A stretch of DNA of 64,000 nucleotides, taken from positions 275,659 to 339,658 of the forward strand of contig NZ_JACHTF010000002.1 in the NCBI RefSeq assembly GCF_014145325.1, given 5' to 3'. The number at the start of each line of letters is the position of its first letter. Within the stretch, counting starts at the first letter, position 1. Positions 1 through 8,932 of the stretch are shown piece by piece. A program made the translations under genes and the position numbers. The DNA comes from Marilutibacter spongiae (GTDB lineage: Bacteria; Pseudomonadota; Gammaproteobacteria; Xanthomonadales; Xanthomonadaceae). The notes beneath the pieces were generated by a model. That model worked only from the letters and a program-made list of their open reading frames with translations. It was not told where the DNA came from and searched no databases.

Positions 1-80
1 TGGCGGGCGTGAAGCTGCTGCTGGGCGTCGACCCGAAGAAGGACTACCAGGACAAGGTCGCCGACGTCCGCCTGGACTGA
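1..80 (+). CDS. C-terminal end of an unidentified protein (partial)
   Basis: Only the last 25 codons are inside the window, read in the frame that ends at TGA 78-80. The visible tail runs AGVKLLLGVDPKKDYQDKV and ends ADVRLD. It is too short to assign to a family. The gene converges with the AsmA-like gene that ends at 115. Codon use (GC-rich third positions) matches the neighbouring genes, so it is very probably a real coding end. Confidence 0.6.
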   Translation, partial: AGVKLLLGVDPKKDYQDKVADVRLD

Positions 81-90
81 TGCGTCGCGT

Positions 91-106
91 ACCGCCGCGG
101 GGCGGT
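91..106. terminator. Small hairpin between convergent genes
   Basis: ACCGCC (91-96) and GGCGGT (101-106) form a perfect 6-bp stem with a 4-nt loop in the 34-nt gap between two convergent stop codons. There is no T-tract on either side, so intrinsic termination is only suggested by position. Confidence 0.3.
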
Positions 107-114
107 GCGTCGAC

Positions 115-2373
115 TCAGGGCAGCAACGCCGGCTGCGCGTCGTACCACCGGCGCGATCGCACCAGGTGGAACTTGCGCGTGCCGTTGCGCAGTTCCACCG
201 CGCAATCCAGCACGCCCCACTTGGCGTACAGGCTGCCGGTGCGCTGCTTGCCCTGCAGCTTGAGCCTGGCCCGAAGTTCGTAGCGTCCGTTGTCGGCATG
301 CAGCTGGTCGAACACCAGCGTGTCGCCCTTCCAGGCCAGGCGACCGGTCACCTGCGCCTGGCCCGAACCGACCACCCGCGTGATCCACCTGGGGTAGTCG
401 CGTTGCCGCGAGTACAACGACAACAGCAGGCTGACGTCGCGCATGGCGATGCGGGCCCGGCCCGACACGTCCATCGGGCGCTTCCAGTCGATCCGGGCAT
501 CGTCGAAGGCGACCTTCGCCCACCAGCCCCGGATACTGTCGCCGGAGGGCTCGGTGTAGCTCACGTTCGCCAGGTCCAGGGTCGAGCCGTCGAGCTTGAA
601 CTCGTGCGCCACGGCGTCGTTGCGCGCCAGACGGGCGCGCAGGTCGACGTCGGCACCCATCGCCAGTTCGGCCATGTGCAAGCGCGCGCGGGTCGCGCGG
701 ATGCGCAGCCAACCCGAATCGATGACGCCCTCGGTATCCAGCCGCAGGTCGCCGCCCAGGGTGCCCGAGCCGCCGTCGAAGCGCAGTTGGGTACCGGGCA
801 GGAAGCCGTTGTAGGCACGCAGGTCGGGCACTCTCGCCCCCTCGAAGCGCAGGCGCGCCTTCACGTCCTGCCGGGCCTGCTGCAGGGCCGCCGCCGCGCC
901 GGCCTGGCGGACGCTGCCGATCGGGATGCCCGAATCGACCTCCAGCTCAAGCGCGTTGCCCTCGACATAGGGTCGGTCGGGCGCGGCGGCATCGGCCACC
1001 CGGAAGGCATCCATGTGCAGCGCCAGCCGGGGCACCAGCGCCCCGTCGGCGTCCTCCGCGAGGCGGGCCTCCAGGCGCGCCTGGCCATCGATCCGGTTGC
1101 CCATCACGGTTGCGCTTGCCTTGACCCGGGGCACGTCGACGCGACTGTCGGCGGCCACGCGGCCCTCCACGACACGGATGTCCGCATCGACCAGGCCCTC
1201 GCCTTCGATGCCGAGCCAAGCAGCCTGCGGCAGGAAGGCCTCGAGCCAGGCCAGCGAAGGGAATGCCCAGCGACCCTGCACATATCCCGAGGTCCGCGCC
1301 AGCAACGCATCGATGCCTTCGAGCGGCAAGGCCCGGCCGTCGATGTCGAGCCGGGCGTCCACGGACAGGTCGGGCGCATCCGCGCCATCGATTGGGACCC
1401 GCGTCGCCGCCGCCAGCCGGATTCCCTCGTCGACGTCGAGGTGGAGCTGCAGGCGATTCTCGTGGCGGACGCCATCGAAACCGGTGCTGTGCACCGGCAC
1501 GTCGATCCGGGCCTGGCCACCGGGCAGCAGGGCCCCGTCCGCCCACGCCAGGTCGGCGGACGCCCGCCCCTCTTCGGCCACCAGGCGCGTGTCGACGCCC
1601 GACTGGCCTTCCTGCAGTCGCAGGGAAAGTCCGGGCGTCCTGCCCTCCACCTGCAATACCCCCTGGGTCAGGCGCAGGGCGTCGGCGCCGGCCGCGTCGG
1701 CGCGGCGATGGCGCGCCATCGCGAAGCGTGCGTCCAGCGTGGCGCTGGCGAGCAGGCCGACCTCGCCCCTGTCCAGGCGGGCATCGCTGAAGTGCGCGTG
1801 CGACGGCATCACTTCCAGCGCACCGCCCCGCAGTTGTTTCTCGAAGCCCGTTTCCACCGTGCCCTGCCCGGAGAGCACCAGCCCACCCAGTCGCGCGCTC
1901 CGCACTTCAGTGGCCGCGACCCGCTCGAAGCGCAGCGTCCAGGCGCCGGGCCGTGGCGCGGCGCGTGCCAGGGCCCCGGGCAGGCGCTCAACGCGCGCAT
2001 CGACGCCGCCTGCTTCGACCCAGGGCACTTCCAGCCGCCGTCGCAGCAGCGGCAGCAGGCGCACGCGGCCGGCCGCGGCGTCCACTTCGAGCGTCCACGC
2101 GTTACGCGCGACGCGACCGCCCAGTTCGATGTCCCACAGCTGCGCGCGGCCCGGCCACAGCGTGTAGCCGTGACCCCAGTCGACGTGGAATTTTTCCGGC
2201 TGCCGGTTCGCCAGCGCGGGCCCCAGGGGGGTGTTGAGCAGGAGGTTGCCGATCAGCAGGTAGCCAGCGTAGGCCAGGCCCAGCACCAGTGCGAGCTTGC
2301 GCAGCCACCTGCGCGCACGCCGTCGGCGGGCGGATTCCCCCGGGCCTCGACCGCCGGTGCCATGCGGGCTCAT
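115..2373 (-). CDS. AsmA/DUF748-like inner-membrane-anchored periplasmic protein
   Basis: This is a 752-aa protein with an Arg-rich cytoplasmic N-terminus (about residues 1-26), one transmembrane segment (about 28-47, ALVLGLAYAGYLLIGNLLL) and a long extracytoplasmic region of alternating beta-type sequence rich in Val, Leu, Asp and Arg. That layout is typical of AsmA/TamB/YhdP-like proteins, which bridge the periplasm and influence outer-membrane lipid homeostasis. No catalytic motif is visible, so the role is by analogy only. The start is the first ATG of the frame; no clear Shine-Dalgarno precedes it. The gene stands alone, convergent with the fragment at the window start and separated from glutaminase (also minus) by 65 nt on the other side. 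Confidence 0.6.
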   Translation of the reverse strand: MSPHGTGGRGPGESARRRRARRWLRKLALVLGLAYAGYLLIGNLLLNTPLGPALANRQPEKFHVDWGHGYTLWPGRAQLWDIELGGRVARNAWTLEVDAAAGRVRLLPLLRRRLEVPWVEAGGVDARVERLPGALARAAPRPGAWTLRFERVAATEVRSARLGGLVLSGQGTVETGFEKQLRGGALEVMPSHAHFSDARLDRGEVGLLASATLDARFAMARHRRADAAGADALRLTQGVLQVEGRTPGLSLRLQEGQSGVDTRLVAEEGRASADLAWADGALLPGGQARIDVPVHSTGFDGVRHENRLQLHLDVDEGIRLAAATRVPIDGADAPDLSVDARLDIDGRALPLEGIDALLARTSGYVQGRWAFPSLAWLEAFLPQAAWLGIEGEGLVDADIRVVEGRVAADSRVDVPRVKASATVMGNRIDGQARLEARLAEDADGALVPRLALHMDAFRVADAAAPDRPYVEGNALELEVDSGIPIGSVRQAGAAAALQQARQDVKARLRFEGARVPDLRAYNGFLPGTQLRFDGGSGTLGGDLRLDTEGVIDSGWLRIRATRARLHMAELAMGADVDLRARLARNDAVAHEFKLDGSTLDLANVSYTEPSGDSIRGWWAKVAFDDARIDWKRPMDVSGRARIAMRDVSLLLSLYSRQRDYPRWITRVVGSGQAQVTGRLAWKGDTLVFDQLHADNGRYELRARLKLQGKQRTGSLYAKWGVLDCAVELRNGTRKFHLVRSRRWYDAQPALLP

Positions 2374-2437
2374 GGCGCGAGCATAGCCAAGACCGCTGGG
2401 CTTGGGTATCCGTCAACGGGCCGCGCCCGTCGAGGCC

Positions 2438-3391
2438 TCAGAACACCGACAGGCCGGTCATGCGGCTGAAGCGATGAAGGGCATACCGGCCGAGCAGCGA
2501 GTTGCCCTTGTCGTCGAGGCCCGGATACCAGACGCACAGGCTGAGCACGTGCGGGACCACGGCGACGATGCCGCCGCCGACGCCGCTCTTGGCCGGCAGC
2601 CCGACGTAGAACGCGAAGTCGCCTGCGGCATCGTAGGTCCCCGCGGTCATCATCAGGGCATTGATGCGGGTCGCCAGTTCGCCGCTGACGACCTGCTCGC
2701 CGGAAACGCTGCAGTGGCCGTTGCCGGCCAGGTACTGCATGCTCCGGGCCAGGTCGACGCAATCCATGCTGAGCGCGCACTGGTGGTAGTAGAAGTCGAG
2801 CACGTCCTCCACCGGGTTGTGCAGGTTGCCGTAGCTCTTGATGAAATGCGCCAACGCCAGGTTGCGATGCCCGGTGTCGGCCTCCGAGCGCGCCACGCCC
2901 TCGTCGCAGGCCACCGCCGTGTTGCCCGAACGCGCGCGCATGAAGGCCAGCAGGCGCGAACGCGCGTCGCTGCAGCTGGACAGGACCACGTCGGCGACGA
3001 CCAGCGCGCCGGCATTCATGAACGGATTGCGCGGGATGCCCTTCTCGTACTCGAGCTGGATGAGCGAATTGAAGGCATCGCCCGAGGGCTCGCGATCCAC
3101 CCGCTCCCACAGCGCGTCGCCCACCGCGTCCAGCGCCAGGGTCAGCGTGTGGACCTTGGAGATGCTCTGGATGGTGAAGCGATGACGGGCACGACCGACC
3201 TCGAATACGCGGCCGTCGCGAAGCACCAGGGCCATGCCGAAGCCATCGAGCGGCACTTTCGCCAGGGCCTGGATGTAATCGGCCTGGCGACCTTCGCCCA
3301 GGCGCCGGCGAACCTCGTCGTGGATGGTGTCGAGGATGCCGGCGAAGTCGTGCTGGCCGATGTCGCAGGCGCTGGGGAACCGCAGGTGCAT
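2438..3391 (-). CDS. glsA: Glutaminase
   Basis: A 317-aa serine-dependent glutaminase (L-glutamine to L-glutamate plus ammonia), cytoplasmic. The beta-lactamase-fold active site is clear: QSISKV gives the S-x-x-K pair (Ser76/Lys79 from the chosen start), followed by NPFMNAGAL, the YGNLHNPVEDVL region with its conserved Asn and Tyr, and the terminal KSGVGGGI loop. Length fits the bacterial GlsA/YneH family (about 300-310 aa). The ATG at 3391 (MHLRFPSACDIGQ) was chosen over an upstream ATG at 3421 because the extra ten residues are Arg-rich and unlike the family. It is probably a single gene; the M14 peptidase upstream ends about 100 nt away. Confidence 0.93.
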   Translation of the reverse strand: MHLRFPSACDIGQHDFAGILDTIHDEVRRRLGEGRQADYIQALAKVPLDGFGMALVLRDGRVFEVGRARHRFTIQSISKVHTLTLALDAVGDALWERVDREPSGDAFNSLIQLEYEKGIPRNPFMNAGALVVADVVLSSCSDARSRLLAFMRARSGNTAVACDEGVARSEADTGHRNLALAHFIKSYGNLHNPVEDVLDFYYHQCALSMDCVDLARSMQYLAGNGHCSVSGEQVVSGELATRINALMMTAGTYDAAGDFAFYVGLPAKSGVGGGIVAVVPHVLSLCVWYPGLDDKGNSLLGRYALHRFSRMTGLSVF

Positions 3392-3496
3392 GCAGGGGCG
3401 TCTTCGATGGGAACGGCGCACAGCATGACCGGAATGGGCGCGCTCCGGAACCCGTCCCGGCCGCGCGACCAGCGGCCGGTGCTGTGCCGGTGGCGC

Positions 3497-4420
3497 TCAG
3501 CCGTGCGCGAGTGCGTGGTCGATCGCCGCGCGCACCGCGGTGGCCTGGGCCTCGTTGCACTGTTCGGGGGTCGCCCTCGGGCTGTCGGGGTATACCTCGG
3601 TGGTGGTGGTGTAGCGCGCACCTGTGATGCTCGCGCACAGGCCCAGCGGCTTGAGCGGGTAGTTGATCACGCCCGGCGCGACGACCGGCGACCCGATGAT
3701 CTCGCCGCGCGCATCGGCGGGGGCGATGTGGGTGACCTTCGCCACGGCGTCGATGATCGCCCGCTGGAAATCCGATTGCGGGTTCGCCGTATCGCCCACC
3801 AGGTAGAAGCCATCTGGGATCTCGCCCGGCTCGAAGGGCTTGCCATCGCGCGCCGCCAGCGCGGGCCGGAATTCGCTCTCGTCGCTGTCGGTGGTCTCGT
3901 GCAGGTCCACGTGCAACAGCACCCGTCCCTGCAGCGGGGCCACCAGGCGCATCAGCGCGGCCGACTCGCCGGCGGGGCTGTCTTCGACGAAAGAGCGGTT
4001 GGGGTCGATCGCATCCGGGTTCCAGCGGTGGATGCGCTCGTAGGCCCAGGGGCTCACGCAGGGCACCACCAGCAGGTTGACCCGGTCGGCGTAGTCGGCG
4101 GCATCGAGGTCGAGGAAACGCAGCGCGCCATGGACTCCGCTGGTCTCGTAGCCGTGGACACCCCCCGTCACCAACACGACCGGGAGGTCGTCGCGCCAAC
4201 CGCGGCTGCGCACGGCATACAACGGATAGGCTTCCTCGCCATAGACCAGGCGCCCATAGTCCTCCACGTCGAAGCGCGCGCGCAGGCGATCGATCGCGTC
4301 GACGACGTCTTCCCGATAGCTGCGGTGTCTGGACTGCCGCGCCAGCCATTGCCCGCGCTCGGCCGGGCCCCACGCGACGCCGGGGGTACCGATGGAATGG
4401 AAGGCGGGGGTGCTGGACAT
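3497..4420 (-). CDS. M14-family zinc carboxypeptidase
   Basis: A 307-aa M14 metallocarboxypeptidase-like enzyme. Zinc ligands are recognisable as the H-x-x-E pair in GGVHGYETS (about residues 89 and 92) and a later His in LLHVDLHETTD. The catalytic Glu is likely the one in TTTEVYPD near the C-terminus. The substrate-carboxylate Arg of the family probably lies in DPNRSF. No signal peptide is seen with the ATG at 4420 (MSSTPAFHSIG), so it is predicted cytoplasmic; the longer reading from 4519 adds only a Pro/Gly-rich stretch. Such proteins process small peptides or peptide-like amides; the exact substrate is unknown. It is followed after about 100 nt by glutaminase on the same strand, possibly without functional linkage. 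Confidence 0.85.
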   Translation of the reverse strand: MSSTPAFHSIGTPGVAWGPAERGQWLARQSRHRSYREDVVDAIDRLRARFDVEDYGRLVYGEEAYPLYAVRSRGWRDDLPVVLVTGGVHGYETSGVHGALRFLDLDAADYADRVNLLVVPCVSPWAYERIHRWNPDAIDPNRSFVEDSPAGESAALMRLVAPLQGRVLLHVDLHETTDSDESEFRPALAARDGKPFEPGEIPDGFYLVGDTANPQSDFQRAIIDAVAKVTHIAPADARGEIIGSPVVAPGVINYPLKPLGLCASITGARYTTTTEVYPDSPRATPEQCNEAQATAVRAAIDHALAHG

Positions 4421-4541
4421 GGACACAGGCTCCGGTGCGGGCGATGGAGCGGCCCACTCTACCATCGCCCCGCCGGGCGCCGGATGCCCTCGCCGCCCGC
4501 CCCCGGTCCGCTCGCGCATCCGGCGCCCGGCCCGCGCCCGC

Positions 4542-5273
4542 CTAGAGGTCGAAGGGGAAGAAGCCCCAGCAGTCGGCCGTATCGCGCGCCGTGGGCGCCC
4601 CGTGCGCGGCGCAGATCAGCCGCGCCTGCGCGAGGGTGTCGGCGTAGGCCGCGTCGTTGGTGTCGGCCAGCGCATGCGACATCTCGTGGATGATCGTTTC
4701 CTGCTTGAGCATGTCGTCGGCATTGCGGAAGCGCGTATTCAACTGGATATTGAACGCGAGGTCGCGCGCGGGCGACACCGTGACCGGCAGGCCGTTGTGC
4801 ATGAACACGTAGCTCTGGGTGCCGCGGTTCATGTTGTTGCGCACGTCGGCCCAGGTCGCCTGGAAGCTGTTGGGATTGCCCGCGTCCACGTTGCCTTCGG
4901 CATCGGGGAACACCACCGGCGGGCGCGCCGATGCGTATTCGTCCGGATCGTGGTCCTGCCAGTCGGCGTACTCGATGTACACCGTCCAGGTATTGAGCGC
5001 GGTGGCGATGGCGGCGTAGACGGTCTGTGCGGTATCGACGAAGACGGTGTCGCCCGGCCCCAGCGCCGGCATCGGCCCGGCGCCGAACTGGACGCCGAAG
5101 TAGGTCGTCAGTGCGCCGCGAACGGTCCCGGCGTCCGCGTCGTTGGGGTCGAGCAGCACGTTGCGGTTGCGCGGCTGCAACCAGCCGGCCGCGGCCCGGC
5201 ACAGGCCAAGCGCGTCGATGAAATAGGGGTCCAGGCTCTCGATCTGGGCCTGGCCGCGGTAGATGCGGGTCAT
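4542..5273 (-). CDS. Asp-zincin (M35/deuterolysin-like) metallopeptidase
   Basis: A 243-aa protein with H196-E-M-S-H200 followed by DTNDAAYAD, the H-E-x-x-H plus downstream D-x-x-Y arrangement of aspzincins (M35 deuterolysin and lysine-specific metallo-endopeptidase domains); Asp207 would be the third zinc ligand. No signal peptide or membrane segment is visible at the N-terminus (MTRIYRGQAQIESLDPY), which is unusual because most family members are secreted. The start is well supported by GGAGGA about 7 nt upstream. The C-terminus (CWGFFPFDL) follows soon after the domain. Family assignment is from motif only; substrate and route of export, if any, are unknown. Confidence 0.75.
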   Translation of the reverse strand: MTRIYRGQAQIESLDPYFIDALGLCRAAAGWLQPRNRNVLLDPNDADAGTVRGALTTYFGVQFGAGPMPALGPGDTVFVDTAQTVYAAIATALNTWTVYIEYADWQDHDPDEYASARPPVVFPDAEGNVDAGNPNSFQATWADVRNNMNRGTQSYVFMHNGLPVTVSPARDLAFNIQLNTRFRNADDMLKQETIIHEMSHALADTNDAAYADTLAQARLICAAHGAPTARDTADCWGFFPFDL

Positions 5274-5361
5274 GGGGAGTCCTCCGGCAGGGGCGTCATT
5301 GCCCATGCCGTGGAAAACGTCAGCCGGGGGCCCGGCGTGAACCGCAAATCGCGAACCGGGT

Positions 5362-6219
5362 TCAGTCTTCCAGTTCGGCGGCTTCCCGGCCCTGCTGGCG
5401 GATGAGCGCCTCGTCGCGGGCCTCGTTGATCGCATCGCGCACGCCCTCGACATCGGCTTCGTGCGCGTCGTGCTCGAAGTGGCCACTCAGGTCGGTATCG
5501 GATGCGAGGGCGCCGGCTTCATAGAGCGCCCACATCTCCTCTCCGTACCAGGTGTCCAGCAGTTCCGGTGCCGATCGACCGAGCCACGCGGTGAGGTTGT
5601 TGACGTCGCGCAGCAGCATCCTCCGCGCCGCATTGTTGCCCGCGGCGCTGACCACCTGCGGGAAGTCGATCACCACCGGGCCGTCCGCGCCGACCAGGAC
5701 GTTGTAGGGCGACAGGTCGCCGTGGACCAGGCCGCAGCACAGCATCCGAACGACCTGCCGGACGAGCACGCCATGGAATGCCCGCGCTACTTCCGGACCC
5801 AGCTCGACCTCGCCCAGGCGCGGCGCCGGCGAGCCGTCGGCATCGACGACCAGCTCCATCACCAGCACGCCGTGGAAGAAGCCATGCGGTTCGGGCACGC
5901 GCACGCCAGCGTCGCGAAGCTGGTAGAGCGCGTCGACCTCGGTGTTCTTCCACTCGGCTTCCTGTTGCCGCCTGCCGTATCGGGTCGCCTTGCCGATGGC
6001 ACGGGCCTCCCGGCTGCCGCGGACCTTGCGCCCCTCCTGGTACTGCACCCGCTGCTGGAAACTGCGTTGCGCCATGTCCTTGTAGACCTTGGCGCAGCGG
6101 ACATGGTCGCCGCTGCGGACCAGGTACACCGCTGCTTCTTTGCCGCTCTTGAGCGGGCGCAGCACGGCGTCGATGACGCCGTCCTCGATCAGCGCCATCA
6201 GCGCGGTGGGGGTCTTCAT
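5362..6219 (-). CDS. RIO1-family atypical serine kinase
   Basis: A 285-aa RIO-type kinase. Visible elements are the nucleotide-binding SGKEAAVYLV strand (which lacks a classical Gly loop, as in RIO proteins), Lys in CAKVYKD, the catalytic loop HGDLSPYNVLV and the metal-binding VIDFPQVV (DFPQ replaces DFG). Bacterial RIO kinases phosphorylate serine in unknown targets; eukaryotic and archaeal relatives work in ribosome maturation. The C-terminal 40 residues are acidic and helical. The ATG at 6219 (MKTPTALMALIEDG) begins at the conserved domain; an upstream in-frame start would add a Pro/Arg-rich extension. It is transcribed in the same direction as the histidine kinase upstream. Confidence 0.88.
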   Translation of the reverse strand: MKTPTALMALIEDGVIDAVLRPLKSGKEAAVYLVRSGDHVRCAKVYKDMAQRSFQQRVQYQEGRKVRGSREARAIGKATRYGRRQQEAEWKNTEVDALYQLRDAGVRVPEPHGFFHGVLVMELVVDADGSPAPRLGEVELGPEVARAFHGVLVRQVVRMLCCGLVHGDLSPYNVLVGADGPVVIDFPQVVSAAGNNAARRMLLRDVNNLTAWLGRSAPELLDTWYGEEMWALYEAGALASDTDLSGHFEHDAHEADVEGVRDAINEARDEALIRQQGREAAELED

Positions 6220-6301
6220 GGACTGGGGGCGGCTCGGGCGCTCGGGGGCGGGCATTCTCGCACGGGCCCGCGACGGCGATCGCACCGCCGTCGCGAAGCG
6301 T

Positions 6302-8791
6302 TCAGCCAGCCGGCGACGACGAGGCGTCCAGGGCCTGGGTGGCCAGGGCGATGGCCGAGGTCAGCTGCGCGCGCGAGAAGGGCTTGGACAGGATCGCCCC
6401 GACGCCGCCGCGCTCGCGCACCGCGTCCTCGTCGTGCCCCGTGACGAACACCACGCGAAGGCCCGGCTGGCGCACGCGCGCCTCGCGCGCGAGCTCGATG
6501 CCGTCGCAGCCGGGCAGCTCGACATCCGTCAGGAGGACGTCGCGCGGCGATTCGGCCAGGCGCCGCAGCGCCTCTTCGGCATTGCCCGCGTGCGCCACGT
6601 CCATCCCGCAGGCCTCCAGCAGCTCGCCCGTGAGCAGCCTGTCGTCCTCGTTGTCCTCCACCAGCAGCACGCGCAGCGATGGCGGCAGCCGGTGGCCATC
6701 GATGGCGGCGCGCACGTGGCGGCCCAGGTCCGCGCGCGTGTAGGGCTTGGCGAGCATCGGGACATCGGGCCGCGCCGCGCCGGAGCGTGAGAGGGTTGCC
6801 TCTGCATAACCCGAGGTCATCAGGACGGCGGTCCCGGGCAACCGAGCCTGCACGTGCGCGACCAAGTCGAAGCTGTGCATCGGCCCAGGCATCACCACGT
6901 CGCTGAACAGCAACGCCGGCCGCAGGCCCTCATCGAGCAGGGCGCGCCCCATCGCGGCATGCGAGGCCTGCACGACGTCGTAACCCAGGTCGAACAGCAT
7001 GTCCACGCCGGTGCGTCGCACGCCTTCGTCGTCCTCCACCAGGAGCACCACCTCATTGCGTCCGCGTGGCGTGCTGTCCGCGGGATCGACCACCGGCTCG
7101 CCGGGCGCGTCGGTGGTCGGCAGGTAGAGCGTGAAACGGCTGCCCTCGCCGGGAACGCTGTCGACGCGGATCTCGCCGCCGCTTTGCTGTATGAATCCGT
7201 ACACCGCGGCCAGGCCCAGACCGGTGCCCTCGCCCTGCGGCTTGGTGGTGAAGAAGGGCTCGAAGATGTGCTCCACGACCTCCGGGGCCATGCCCGTGCC
7301 GGTGTCGGCGATGGTGATGCGGACGTGCTCGCCGCCCCGTCCCGCTTCGGCGCCGTCCACGCAGCGGCACTCGATGCGGACCTTGCCGCCATGGGGCATG
7401 GCGTGGCGGGCATTGATCACGATGTTCAGGATCGCGGTCTCGAACTGTTGCGGGTTGGTCCGGATCCGCGTCTCGCAGTCGAGGTCGAGCTCGAGCGCAA
7501 TCTCGCGTCCCTCGCCCAGGGTGCGTTCGAGCATGTCGGCCAGGGTCGACAGGGTGAGCGCCGGATCGAACACGGCCACGTTGAGCGGGTCGCGGCGAGC
7601 GAAGGCCATCAACTGCGACACCAGCTGGGCGCCGCGCTGGACCGCGTTCCGGGCCGAGGCCAGGCGCTGGCTCGCGACGCTGTCCTGGACCTGCCCTTCG
7701 AGCAGTTCGAGGTTGGCGCCGATGACCTGCAGCAGGTTGTTGAAGTCGTGGGCCACGCCCCCGGTGAGCTGGCCGATCGCCTCGAGCTTCTGCGACTGGT
7801 GCAGCGCGGCCTGCGCGGCGAGCCGTTCCTCCTCGCTGACCTTCAACGCCTGCGTGCGCTGCTCGACCAGTTCGGCGAGGTTGTTGTGGAAAAGCTCGAC
7901 TTCCGCCTGCGCGGCGACCTGGGCGGTCATGTCGTTGCCCTGGACGAAGATGCCGACGACCTGTCCACCGGCATCCTTCACCGGCTGGTAGACGAAGTCG
8001 ACCACGAGCTCCTCGGGCTCCGCGTCGGGCTCGCGCTGGAGCAGCAGCGGGACCGCCTGGCCCACGTAGGGCCGGCCGCTCCGGTATACCTCGTCGAGCA
8101 GCGCCAGGAAGCCCTGCTCGGCGGTCTCGGGCAAGGCCTCTTCCAGGACCCGCCCGATCAGGTCGCGGTCACGGCCGACCAGGGTCTCGTACGCCCGGTT
8201 GGCCAGGGTGAAGCGGTGCTCGGGCCCGGACAGGTAGGCCATGAAGCCGGGCGCCTGCGCGAACAGGGTCTCCAAGTCGCTGATGCGGTGTTCGAGCGCG
8301 CGATTGTGCTCCTGGACCTTGCGCGCACGCTCGAACATGCCGAACTCGATCTGTTCCTGCGATGCCCCGGTGGCCCGCGCGAGCGCCTGGTTGAGGCGCT
8401 GCAGGTGGGTGACGTCGGTGGTGTGCTGCAGGACGTGCGCGACCCGGCCGGCGCTGTCGAACAGCGGCGTGTGCGTGGCCGACCAGTAGCGGTCCTCCAT
8501 GACCGGCCCCGCCTCGTCCGGTCGCTCGATTGCGTAGCGGATCAGGCTCAGCACGTCGCGCTCGCCGGTGGCGAAGACCCGCTCGATGGATTGTCGCAGC
8601 AGGGCGACATTGGTCTCGCCCAGGCGCGTGCCGTCCCCGGGGAAGGCCTCGAACAGGCCCACCCCGAGCAGCACGTCGCGCGTGCGCCCGACCACCGACT
8701 CATAGGCGCGGTTGACCGCCACGTAGCGCAATCCGCGGTCCACGACCATGTACGGATTGGGCGAACGTTCGAACAGGTCCAGGTAATCCAA
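6302..8791 (-). CDS. PAS-PAS hybrid histidine kinase with two C-terminal receiver domains
   Basis: An 829-aa predicted cytoplasmic sensor kinase. Domains in order: PAS (about 5-128, starting at LFERSPNPYMVVD), PAS (about 172-295), linker coiled coil, HisKA with GGVAHDFNNLL (phospho-acceptor His348), HATPase (about 445-565, NIVINARHAM, DTGTGM and GEGTGLGL boxes), receiver 1 (VVLLVEDDEG, LLFSDVVMPG) and receiver 2 (RVLLVEDNEDDR, LLTDVELPG, final KPFSR). No membrane segment, so it senses a cytosolic signal. The frame stays open to 10192, but that upstream part is antisense to the pseudouridine synthase. I chose TTG at 8791, preceded by AGGGGGG; an ATG at 8749 is the fallback. No HPt or output regulator lies nearby. 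Confidence 0.85.
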   Translation of the reverse strand: MDYLDLFERSPNPYMVVDRGLRYVAVNRAYESVVGRTRDVLLGVGLFEAFPGDGTRLGETNVALLRQSIERVFATGERDVLSLIRYAIERPDEAGPVMEDRYWSATHTPLFDSAGRVAHVLQHTTDVTHLQRLNQALARATGASQEQIEFGMFERARKVQEHNRALEHRISDLETLFAQAPGFMAYLSGPEHRFTLANRAYETLVGRDRDLIGRVLEEALPETAEQGFLALLDEVYRSGRPYVGQAVPLLLQREPDAEPEELVVDFVYQPVKDAGGQVVGIFVQGNDMTAQVAAQAEVELFHNNLAELVEQRTQALKVSEEERLAAQAALHQSQKLEAIGQLTGGVAHDFNNLLQVIGANLELLEGQVQDSVASQRLASARNAVQRGAQLVSQLMAFARRDPLNVAVFDPALTLSTLADMLERTLGEGREIALELDLDCETRIRTNPQQFETAILNIVINARHAMPHGGKVRIECRCVDGAEAGRGGEHVRITIADTGTGMAPEVVEHIFEPFFTTKPQGEGTGLGLAAVYGFIQQSGGEIRVDSVPGEGSRFTLYLPTTDAPGEPVVDPADSTPRGRNEVVLLVEDDEGVRRTGVDMLFDLGYDVVQASHAAMGRALLDEGLRPALLFSDVVMPGPMHSFDLVAHVQARLPGTAVLMTSGYAEATLSRSGAARPDVPMLAKPYTRADLGRHVRAAIDGHRLPPSLRVLLVEDNEDDRLLTGELLEACGMDVAHAGNAEEALRRLAESPRDVLLTDVELPGCDGIELAREARVRQPGLRVVFVTGHDEDAVRERGGVGAILSKPFSRAQLTSAIALATQALDASSSPAG

Positions 8792-8932
8792 CGGCGCCCC
8801 CCTGCAAGCAGCCGTGACTGCAATCGCACGATGGTTGCAGAACGCCGCGCAGCCGGCAAACGCTTCGTTCAGGCAGCACGCCCCGGGCGGGGTCGTTACA
8901 CTGCCACCCCCCTGCCCCTGCATGCCGCACCC

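Noticed and set aside
166..2469. Plus-strand long frame in the AsmA-like region
   Set aside because: It is the antisense shadow of the AsmA-like gene; its translation shows no signal or domain and is rich in Arg, Gly and Pro.
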